DNA of 20,684 nucleotides, taken from assembly GCA_905479515.1 (NCBI GenBank), contig CAJQMX010000276.1, positions 1 to 20,684 of the forward strand, read 5' to 3'. Position 1 is the stretch's first letter. Each line of letters begins with the position of its first letter. Below are positions 14,707 to 20,684 of this stretch, piece by piece. Origin of the DNA: an uncultured Parasphingopyxis sp. (GTDB lineage Bacteria; Pseudomonadota; Alphaproteobacteria; Sphingomonadales; Sphingomonadaceae). A program made the translations under genes and the position numbers. The notes below the pieces were generated by a model. It was not told where the DNA came from. It saw only the letters and a program-made list of their open reading frames with translations, and did not search any database.

Positions 14707-15674
14707 ATCTTGCCCGCTTTCAAACATGCGACATGGACTCCATCCTGACCGATTTTGAGGGTCGGTCGTTGTTCGATACATGCCGTTTCGGCATAAGCGC
14801 AACGTGGCGCAAATGCGCAACCATGCGGCAGATCTGTCAAATCGGGTGGCCGCCCGGAGATCGTCTGCAATTCCTCATCTTCATTCGCATCTTCCAACGG
14901 ATTGGGAATACAGGCAATCAGACCTTGGGTGTATGGATGCTGCGGATTGGCAAAAATCGCGCGCGTGGGTCCATATTCAATTATCCGTCCCGCATACATG
15001 ACTGCAATATCGTCGGCGATGCCAGCAACGACCCCCAAATCATGCGTAATCATGACAAGGGCGGTATCGGTATGTCTTTTGAGTTTCCGTAAGGCCCGCA
15101 AAACACTGGCTTGAACAGTAACATCAAGTGCTGTCGTGGGTTCGTCCGCGACGATCAAGGCCGGTTTGCACAATAGTGACATGGCGATCATGATGCGCTG
15201 ACGCATACCACCTGACAATTCATGCGGATAAGAACGCATGCGACTTTCCGGATCCGAAATCTGAACGATTTCGAGGGTTTTCAGAACCTCTTCATTCGCC
15301 TGTTGCTTGGGCATGCCCTTATGCACCATCAACATCTCGGACAATTGCGCGCCAATGCGTATATGGGGCGTGAGACCGGTGATGGAGTCCTGAAAAATCA
15401 GGGCGATTCCCTGGCCGCGGATGGCGTTAAGTTGATTGCGACTGGCGCCGATCAATTCCATCCCGTCGAAAATGGCAGATCCGCTTGCCTTGCCATTGGT
15501 CGCCAGCAACCCCAAAATACCGAGAAAGGTCTGGCTCTTGCCGGAACCTGATTCCCCGACGATGCCGAGACACTGTCCTCGATCGAGCGAAAAGTTGATA
15601 TTGTTGACGGCCTTGACCGTGCCCGAAGGGGTCTTGAATTCTACTTTCAGGTTATGAACATCAAGCAATGCCAT
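14703..15674 (-). CDS. Dipeptide/oligopeptide-type ABC transporter ATPase (DppD/OppD-like)
   Basis: A 323-residue ATPase, with Walker A GESGSGKS at 40-47, signature LSGGMRQRIMIA, Walker B LIVADEPTTALD and the switch histidine in MITHDLGVVAGI. The C-terminal domain holds the CAFAPRCAYAETAC motif and a final cysteine in HVAC, as in the DppD family. ATG 15674 is the likely start because AAGGAG lies nine bases upstream; an in-frame TTG at 15677 comes directly after the preceding stop. It is coupled to the second ATPase by a 4-bp ATGA overlap, and the two should form the heterodimeric motor on the cytoplasmic side of the permeases. Confidence 0.94.
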   Translation of the reverse strand: MALLDVHNLKVEFKTPSGTVKAVNNINFSLDRGQCLGIVGESGSGKSQTFLGILGLLATNGKASGSAIFDGMELIGASRNQLNAIRGQGIALIFQDSITGLTPHIRIGAQLSEMLMVHKGMPKQQANEEVLKTLEIVQISDPESRMRSYPHELSGGMRQRIMIAMSLLCKPALIVADEPTTALDVTVQASVLRALRKLKRHTDTALVMITHDLGVVAGIADDIAVMYAGRIIEYGPTRAIFANPQHPYTQGLIACIPNPLEDANEDEELQTISGRPPDLTDLPHGCAFAPRCAYAETACIEQRPTLKIGQDGVHVACLKAGKI

Positions 15675-15677
15675 CAA

Positions 15678-16619
15678 TCAACGCTCCTTGGGATCAAGTG
15701 CATCACGCAGGCCATCGCCAACGAAATTGAAGCAGTAGAGGGTGACAGCAAACAGTAGTGCCGGAAAGCCCAGCACCCAAGGTGCCCCGTCCAGCAAATC
15801 AACGCCTTGGCTAATCATCAGGCCCCAGCTCGTCAAAGGTTCCTGAACGCCAAGTCCCAGAAAGCTTAGCGAGCTTTCCACGATGATATTGATTGGAATG
15901 AGCAGCGTCACATATACAATTACGGGGCCTATCGCGTTGGGTATGATGTAACGCTGGACGATCTGGCGGGAAGGCAATGCAATGGCTCTTGCCGATTCCA
16001 CATATTCCCGGGATTTGACCGATAGCGTCTGGCCGCGAATAATCCGCGCGGTCGTCAACCATTCGACGCAACCAATGGCGAAAAATATCAGGATGATGTT
16101 GTTGCCGAGGATGGTCACAAGAATGATGACCACGAATAACAAGGGCAGCGCGTAGAGGACATCTACGATCCTCATCATGATCTGGTCGGTTTTGCCGCCA
16201 ACATAGCCCGCAACGGCACCATATATTGTGCCGATAACCAAGGCTACGCTGGTTGCCGTCAGGCCAACGGCAAGCGAGATGCGCGCAGCATAAAATGTGC
16301 GAACAAAAAGGTCGCGACCATTGGCATCTGTACCGAACCAGTGAAAATCGCCAAAAGATGGTGCCAACAGAATGGCATCGAGTGAGGCATCTTCGATTTT
16401 ATGGGGCCATATAATCGGGATGATGATGGCGAGCAGCAGGATTGTGACAAGAATAGCAAGGCTGACAATCGCGGCTGTATTGCGTAAAAACCGTCGTCTC
16501 GCCTGAGCCCATGGACTCATCGAAACGGCCCGCTTGCTGTCGGTTCTTATTATATTTGACGCGGCACCAAAACTCTCTGGCTTTGCGTCAGGTTCTGTCT
16601 GTGGATCTTTGGTCATCAT
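15678..16619 (-). CDS. Dipeptide/oligopeptide-type ABC transporter permease (DppC/OppC-like)
   Basis: A 313-residue inner-membrane permease. After a ~45-residue cytoplasmic N-terminus, the first membrane segment lies at about 50-70 (IVSLAILVTILLLAIIIPII), followed by the external FHWFGTDANGRDLF block typical of OppC/DppC. The binding-protein-dependent transport domain has the EAA loop EYVESARAIALPSRQIV, which docks on an ATPase, and ends GDGLRDALDPKER as in the family. The frame is open upstream to 17024, but that stretch is a shadow of the other permease gene; ATG 16619 shares one base with that gene's stop (TGATG) and fits family length. It forms the channel together with the DppB-like permease. 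Confidence 0.94.
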   Translation of the reverse strand: MMTKDPQTEPDAKPESFGAASNIIRTDSKRAVSMSPWAQARRRFLRNTAAIVSLAILVTILLLAIIIPIIWPHKIEDASLDAILLAPSFGDFHWFGTDANGRDLFVRTFYAARISLAVGLTATSVALVIGTIYGAVAGYVGGKTDQIMMRIVDVLYALPLLFVVIILVTILGNNIILIFFAIGCVEWLTTARIIRGQTLSVKSREYVESARAIALPSRQIVQRYIIPNAIGPVIVYVTLLIPINIIVESSLSFLGLGVQEPLTSWGLMISQGVDLLDGAPWVLGFPALLFAVTLYCFNFVGDGLRDALDPKER

Positions 16620-17542
16620 CAGCGCACCCTGACCCGCGGGTCGAGCCATCCATATATCAGGTCTACCAGAAGATTGAGAATGATCAGTGTGGTGGAATAG
16701 AGAATAACGACCCCCAGTACGAGTTGATAGTCTCGGGCGACGGCACCTTGAACGAAAAATCGTCCAACGCCGGGCAGGCTGAATAGCTGTTCGATAATGA
16801 CCGAACCGGTCATGACACCGGCAAGGGCAGGGCCCAGATAGCTGACCACGGGCAGCAATGCGGCACGGAAAACATGGCGCCAAACGATCCTGCTTTCGCT
16901 CAGACCCTTGGCGCGTGCGGTCCGGACATAATCGGCACTCAATGTTTCCAGCATTGATCCGCGCATGATTCGGGCGATTGCGGTAATCTGGGGCAGGGCA
17001 AGGGCTGTCACTGGCAAAATCCAATATTGAATTGAGCCATCACCCCAGCCCGCAACGGGCAAGATGCCCAGCGCGATTCCAAACAGAAAAGTCAGGAAAG
17101 GGGCGATAACAAAATTCGGCAGGGCGAGACCCAAGGAACTTACGCCCATTATGGTATAGTCAGCCCAGCTGTTGCGCCGCTGGGCAGCATAGATGCCCGC
17201 GACCACACCAATTATCGCGGCGAAGAAGGTGGAAATGAGGCCAATTTTCAAGGTGACCGGCAAGCCATCGGCAATGAGTTCGCTAACCGTGCGGTCGGGG
17301 TAGGTCGTAGAAGGCCCCAATTCTCCTCTGGAAATCCCTTCCCAAAAGCGCAAATATTGCGTCATGATGGGCTCATTAAGTCCGTAATTGGCTTCCAGAT
17401 TTGCTCGAACGACAGGATTGAGGTCAAGTTCAGCATCAAATGGCCCCCCTGGTGCGAGTCGCATCAGAAAGAAGGAGAGAGTAATAACGATAAAAATTGT
17501 CGGAAGCGCAATGAGCAGCCGCCTTAAGATGTAATTTCCCAA
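16619..17542 (-). CDS. Dipeptide/oligopeptide-type ABC transporter permease (DppB/OppB-like)
   Basis: A 307-residue inner-membrane permease. The N-terminus MGNYILRRLLIALPTIFIVITLSF is the first membrane helix of the OppB/DppB family. The RLAPGGPFD block, the EAA loop DYVRTARAKGLSESRIVWRH and the closing YGWLDPRVRVR are also typical. The start codon is TTG 17542, with GGAG six bases upstream; the next in-frame Met (residue 27) would cut the first helix. It is the first gene of the B-C-D-F transporter operon, which lacks its own binding protein; the lipoprotein at 6144-7733 is the obvious partner. The promoter region is shared with the divergent methyltransferase and contains a putative GntR operator. 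Confidence 0.94.
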   Translation of the reverse strand: MGNYILRRLLIALPTIFIVITLSFFLMRLAPGGPFDAELDLNPVVRANLEANYGLNEPIMTQYLRFWEGISRGELGPSTTYPDRTVSELIADGLPVTLKIGLISTFFAAIIGVVAGIYAAQRRNSWADYTIMGVSSLGLALPNFVIAPFLTFLFGIALGILPVAGWGDGSIQYWILPVTALALPQITAIARIMRGSMLETLSADYVRTARAKGLSESRIVWRHVFRAALLPVVSYLGPALAGVMTGSVIIEQLFSLPGVGRFFVQGAVARDYQLVLGVVILYSTTLIILNLLVDLIYGWLDPRVRVR

Positions 17543-17633
17543 TTTTTACTCCAATATTCCGGAAGATACACCGTGTCTGTCAGTGCTATTGCTCAATCAT
17601 CCATCACGCAAGCAACGAAAATCGTAGAAAAGG

Positions 17634-17647
17634 TTATAATGTTATGA
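17634..17647. promoter_or_regulatory. Putative GntR operator between transporter and methyltransferase genes
   Basis: TTATAATGTTATGA matches TTATAANGTTATRA fully and can also be seen as two tandem eight-base units, GTTATAAT and GTTATGAT. It is centred in the 194-bp divergent gap (17543-17736) and includes a perfect TATAAT hexamer at 17635-17640 reading towards the methyltransferase, with no good -35 box. The rest of the gap shows only ribosome sites and AT-rich sequence. Confidence 0.65.
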
Positions 17648-17736
17648 TATTAACGCAACATTCGCGTTTCGCAACCAATTTCTCGATGATTGTTTGATGA
17701 GAACGACATTGGGGTTTCGATCAAAGGATAAGACAC

Positions 17737-18861
17737 ATGATATATACTGCAACGCATGAAATGCTTCCCCGGCAAAATGCAGACGAGCTCGCGAGGCAGA
17801 GTTTTGTTCTGTCTTTGAAGCGGCATGTCATGGGACGCTTGTATGGACAGGCGGGCGAAATCTATGCCAAGGAAGCGGAACCCGCTTTTGTCGACACGTT
17901 CGGTCACAAACCTGAAAATGCGAGCGAAGCGGAGCAGGCGCTGGATATGACCTTGCCCTACCGCTTTACCAAATCGATCAACCGGACGAGTCAGGAGATG
18001 ATGTGGCAATCGGTGGGCGAAACGGTTTATCGGGAAGCGGATCGGATAACGGCCGCCGCAGAACGTCTGGCGGCGGACAATGCGGCTGGCGGTTCGCTCA
18101 ACCTGGATCCATTGTTTCAGCCGGATCAGGTTTATCGTGACGTGCATATCCATCTCCAGCCGGAGGGTTATTGCCCGGATGACGACGGTTCGTCGGTAAC
18201 CGTTGGCGCATTATATGAAAGTGGCGGGCGATTATATTCGATGGGCCGCGGTATGCGAAAGGATGATTCCAAGGCGGGAGCAGTCTTGCGCTGGTTGGAA
18301 GAAAATCGCCCAGGATGGGTTCCGCAGACAATTTTCGACATGGGATGTTCTGCTGGCGGCGCATCGACCGTGTACGCCGAAAAATATCCGGATGCGCGCG
18401 TGTCTGCTTGTGATTTGGGGGCGTCAATGTTGCGCTATGCACATGCCCGAGCTGAATCCTCCGGTGTCCCTGTACATTTCTATCAGTGCGATGCTGCCCA
18501 TTCGCCTTTCGAAGATGAGAGTTTCGATCTCATTGTTTCGCATAATCTCTTCCATGAGATTTCTACCGAAAAGCGAATGGAAATTGCGCATGAAAGTTTA
18601 CGATTATTGAAGCCAGGCGGAATCTGCATTCATCAGGATGTCGATCTCTTGTTCCGTGACAAATCTCCATGGGAGGAAGCTGTCGCATCCTATGATCTTC
18701 ACTATAATAATGAGCCATTTTGGCTGACCTATGCCAAAAGCGATTTTGGGCAGGAATTACGAAGCAGTGGTTTCGACGAGAAATATGTTCGTGAAGCGCG
18801 GATCGCCCGGACTTCAGGGCCGGGGCACTGGTATGCCTTTATCGCTGAAAAGCCCGAATAG
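17737..18861 (+). CDS. SAM-dependent methyltransferase (class I) with long N-terminal domain
   Basis: A 374-residue protein. The C-terminal half (about 180-374) is a class I methyltransferase: the SAM-binding motif FDMGCSAGGAS at 200-210, an acidic residue in the next strand (SACDLGASM), DLIVSHNLFHE and the LLKPGGICIHQD strand. The first ~180 residues are a separate, mostly helical region with conserved-looking polar stretches (MGRLYGQAGEIYAKEAEPAF, YRFTKSINRTSQEMMWQSVGE) that I do not recognise; it may bind the substrate or dimerise. AAGGA lies eight bases before the ATG. The gene is divergent from the transporter and shares its operator, so it probably acts on the imported compound or an early intermediate. 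The methyl acceptor (O, N or C) is unknown. It ends four bases from the convergent UbiX gene. Confidence 0.88.
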   Translation: MIYTATHEMLPRQNADELARQSFVLSLKRHVMGRLYGQAGEIYAKEAEPAFVDTFGHKPENASEAEQALDMTLPYRFTKSINRTSQEMMWQSVGETVYREADRITAAAERLAADNAAGGSLNLDPLFQPDQVYRDVHIHLQPEGYCPDDDGSSVTVGALYESGGRLYSMGRGMRKDDSKAGAVLRWLEENRPGWVPQTIFDMGCSAGGASTVYAEKYPDARVSACDLGASMLRYAHARAESSGVPVHFYQCDAAHSPFEDESFDLIVSHNLFHEISTEKRMEIAHESLRLLKPGGICIHQDVDLLFRDKSPWEEAVASYDLHYNNEPFWLTYAKSDFGQELRSSGFDEKYVREARIARTSGPGHWYAFIAEKPE

Positions 18862-18865
18862 CGAC

Positions 18866-19465
18866 CTATTGGGAATCCGTATCCAGTTTTTTGAGGGGTT
18901 TGTAGAGCCCGTTCCAGCGCTTCGCATCATGCTCAATATCAAATAGATCAAGTACTCTGCCGACCGTATGGTCGACCATGTCACTGATGGTTTGGGGATG
19001 CATGTAGAAAGCGGGAACGGGGGGCATGATGATTGCACCCATCTCGGCCAATTGTGTCATCGATCGCAAATGCCCGAGATGCAGGGGTGTCTCGCGCACC
19101 ATAAGCACCAGTTTGCGTCTCTCTTTCAATGTCACATCGGCGGCCCGGGTAAGAAGATTTCCGGTTGTTCTGCAGGATATTTCCGACATGGATTTTACCG
19201 TACAAGGCGCAATCACCATGCCCATGGTTCTGAATGAACCGCTGGCGATCGCGGCGCCAACATCCGAAATGGGGTAGTAGCGTCCCGCCTTGTCGCGAAC
19301 TGTCTGCAAGTCCAGTTCCAGTTCCTGCTCAATCGCCAGATGTGCCGACTTTGACATAACCAAATGGGTTTCCACCCCAAGATTGCGCAAAGTTTCAAGC
19401 AATCTTATGCCGTATACGACTCCCGATGCTCCCGTTATCCCGACAATGATTGGTTTGATATTCAC
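18866..19465 (-). CDS. ubiX: UbiX-type flavin prenyltransferase
   Basis: A 199-residue flavoprotein of the UbiX/Pad1 family, which joins a dimethylallyl group to FMN to make the prenylated FMN used by UbiD enzymes. The N-terminal VGITGASGVVYGIRLLETL motif binds FMN, and SKSAHLAI, SDVGAAIASGS, CTVKSMSEI, KLVLMVRETPLHLGHL and MPPVPAFY are family blocks; Arg and Glu in VRETPL are typical catalytic-site residues. The start is GTG 19465 with a weak GAG ribosome site. It is separated from the UbiD-family gene by the transporter operon, but the shared operator type upstream links it to the same regulon, so it is probably the dedicated cofactor maker and possibly the 'B' component of a BCD-type decarboxylase. 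Confidence 0.94.
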   Translation of the reverse strand: MNIKPIIVGITGASGVVYGIRLLETLRNLGVETHLVMSKSAHLAIEQELELDLQTVRDKAGRYYPISDVGAAIASGSFRTMGMVIAPCTVKSMSEISCRTTGNLLTRAADVTLKERRKLVLMVRETPLHLGHLRSMTQLAEMGAIIMPPVPAFYMHPQTISDMVDHTVGRVLDLFDIEHDAKRWNGLYKPLKKLDTDSQ

Positions 19466-19486
19466 TTGCTCTACCCGATTATTTCA

Positions 19487-19508
19487 TTATGTTGTTATAA
19501 CCACATAA
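19487..19508. promoter_or_regulatory. Near-perfect palindromic operator between ubiX and the second aldehyde dehydrogenase
   Basis: Arms TTATGT and ACATAA flank a perfect GTTATAAC-type centre; over 22 bases only one pair breaks symmetry. TTATGTTGTTATAA at 19487-19500 matches the shared consensus at 11 of 13 positions. It lies in the 62-bp divergent gap, where it could control both genes at once. Confidence 0.65.
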
Positions 19509-19527
19509 TATATAGCGTCGAGTCATA

Positions 19528-20684
19528 ATGTCCAAAAACCAACAACCTTCAGCTATTATCAATGGAATGCCGGAATATTCCGGCCAGAATTTTGAGATTT
19601 ATGACCCGTCCTTGGACGAAGTTATAAACGCTGTTGGAATAGCCGATACCGAAAGTGTTGAGTGCGCTGTTGTTGCGGCAGTCAATGCTTTTGGTGCTGG
19701 TGGTTGGGCCGACTCCAGCGTCGCCTATCGGCAGACTATCTTGCGGTCTTGCGCGGATATAATCGATAAAAACCGGGACGAACTCGTCCGTCTGGAATCT
19801 CGCAATACCGGTATTCCCATTGCCCAATTGCCTCGCCAAGTTGAGCGTGCGGCTTATAATTTTCGGTTTTTTGCGGAATATATCGGCCAGCAATCTGGCC
19901 AGATCTATGAACAAAACCCCGATTATCTGACCATGGTTCGCCGGGAACCCATTGGTGTTGCGGCCCTTATCGCGCCTTGGAATGCACCGCTGGCTTTGGC
20001 GACCATGAAAATTGCTGCGGCTACAGCTTTTGGCAATTGTTGTGTTGTGAAGCCTTCTGAAATTGCTCCGCTCGGGGTTATACGAATGGTCGAACTTCTC
20101 CACGAGACGGACATCCCGAAAGGGGTCGTTAATCTTGTAAACGGACCAGGGGACCCGACAGGTGTGGCACTGGTCAACCACCCATCGGTCGACTTGATTT
20201 CCTTTACCGGCGGAACCGAGACCGGGCGTCGGATCATGCAGGATGCGGGAAAGCGACTTGTCGCATCGACAATGGAGTTGGGTGGGAAATCAGCCAATAT
20301 CATTTTCGAAGAATGTGATTTTGATAGAGCCGTCAGTGGCGCGCTTGCATCCATATTTATGAACAATGGCCAGCAATGTCTGGCCGGGTCGCGCATTCTT
20401 GTGCAGCGAAGCATTCTTGATAAATTTATTGCGGCCTTTCGTAGCCGGGCAGAGGCAATTCGGATCGGCGACCCCAGTGACACGGCCACCGAATTGGGGC
20501 CGCTGGTTTCGTTGAGCCAGCGCGATCGGTTCTTGCGATTTGTCAGCGAAGCACAAGCTGATGGCGGCGCATTGGTGACGGGCGGGGAAGTCGTCGCCGA
20601 TGCTCGCGGCTATTATGTGAAACCGACAGCTGTGCTGGTACAGAGCAATCGCGACCGGATTTGCCAGGAGGAAATTTTCGGTCC
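19528..20684 (+). CDS. Second NAD(P)+-dependent aldehyde dehydrogenase, partial
   Basis: The 385 visible residues start at ATG 19528 and run off the right edge without a stop, ending in the EEIFGP block (about 385 of an expected ~490). Catalytic residues are present: Asn152 in IAPWNAP, Lys175 in VVKPSE, Glu250 in MELGGKSAN and Cys284 in NNGQQCLAGSR. The GQQCLAGSRILVQ context and the QIYEQNPDYLTMVRREPIGV segment resemble hydroxymuconic-semialdehyde and related dehydrogenases more than the first enzyme at 9139-10620. It is divergent from ubiX over a palindromic operator and so belongs to the same regulon. The substrate is unknown; an aldehyde from ring cleavage is one possibility. Confidence 0.93.
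   Translation, partial: MSKNQQPSAIINGMPEYSGQNFEIYDPSLDEVINAVGIADTESVECAVVAAVNAFGAGGWADSSVAYRQTILRSCADIIDKNRDELVRLESRNTGIPIAQLPRQVERAAYNFRFFAEYIGQQSGQIYEQNPDYLTMVRREPIGVAALIAPWNAPLALATMKIAAATAFGNCCVVKPSEIAPLGVIRMVELLHETDIPKGVVNLVNGPGDPTGVALVNHPSVDLISFTGGTETGRRIMQDAGKRLVASTMELGGKSANIIFEECDFDRAVSGALASIFMNNGQQCLAGSRILVQRSILDKFIAAFRSRAEAIRIGDPSDTATELGPLVSLSQRDRFLRFVSEAQADGGALVTGGEVVADARGYYVKPTAVLVQSNRDRICQEEIFG

Noticed and set aside
16620..17024. N-terminal extension of the second permease
   Set aside because: It is an Arg/Pro-rich shadow of the first permease gene; the TGATG junction at 16619 gives the natural start.
1..20684. Mobile-element, phage or CRISPR content
   Set aside because: No transposase, integrase, terminal repeats or spaced repeats were seen; apart from the operator family, repeats are not evident.

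Overview
This window looks like a catabolic gene cluster from a Gram-negative alphaproteobacterium. Sphingomonad-like is my best guess, from the lipoprotein-type binding protein, the codon style and the moderate GC content. I cannot fix the genus. I see no IS element, phage gene, CRISPR array, rRNA or tRNA, and no gap of more than 300 bases without a gene.

Layout from left to right. (1) A minus-strand block covers about 5962 to 1. It starts with an AmiE/nitrilase-like protein whose catalytic cysteine is replaced. Next come the large and small subunits of a LeuCD/aconitase-type hydratase, an HMG-CoA-lyase-like enzyme, a CaiB/BaiF CoA-transferase, and an isochorismatase/maleamate-amidase-type hydrolase cut by the left edge. 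(2) A plus-strand lipoprotein of the peptide-binding (SBP family 5) type lies at 6144-7733. (3) A minus-strand GntR/UTRA regulator lies at 7858-8658. (4) Divergent from it is a plus-strand operon at 8737-13722: a small unknown protein, an aldehyde dehydrogenase, a UbiD-family decarboxylase, a four-cysteine zinc-ribbon protein, a PqqC/CADD-like di-iron protein and an SDR dehydrogenase. (5) A minus-strand Dpp/Opp-type ABC transporter (two permeases, two ATPases) runs from 17542 down to 13699. (6) A plus-strand SAM methyltransferase with a long N-terminal extension lies at 17737-18861. (7) UbiX (minus strand) and a second aldehyde dehydrogenase (plus strand, cut by the right edge) are divergent at 19465/19528.

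The strongest sign that this is one system is a recurring AT-rich site, TTATAANGTTATRA. It occurs once in each of five promoter regions (about 6045, 8710, 9105, 17640 and 19495). These promoters can account for every transcription unit in the window, and the best palindrome is next to the GntR gene. I infer that this regulator controls all the blocks as one regulon.

Working model (inference): the binding protein and ABC transporter import a small, probably nitrogen-containing, heterocyclic or amide compound. The UbiX/UbiD/zinc-ribbon module decarboxylates an aromatic or heteroaromatic acid. The di-iron protein, methyltransferase, SDR and aldehyde dehydrogenases modify or oxidise intermediates. 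The minus-strand block finishes the job by a maleamate-like route: amide hydrolysis to a (substituted) maleate, LeuCD-type hydration to a (substituted) malate, CoA transfer, and retro-Claisen/aldol cleavage to an acyl-CoA and a 2-oxoacid such as acetyl-CoA plus pyruvate. The substrate is not identifiable from sequence alone.
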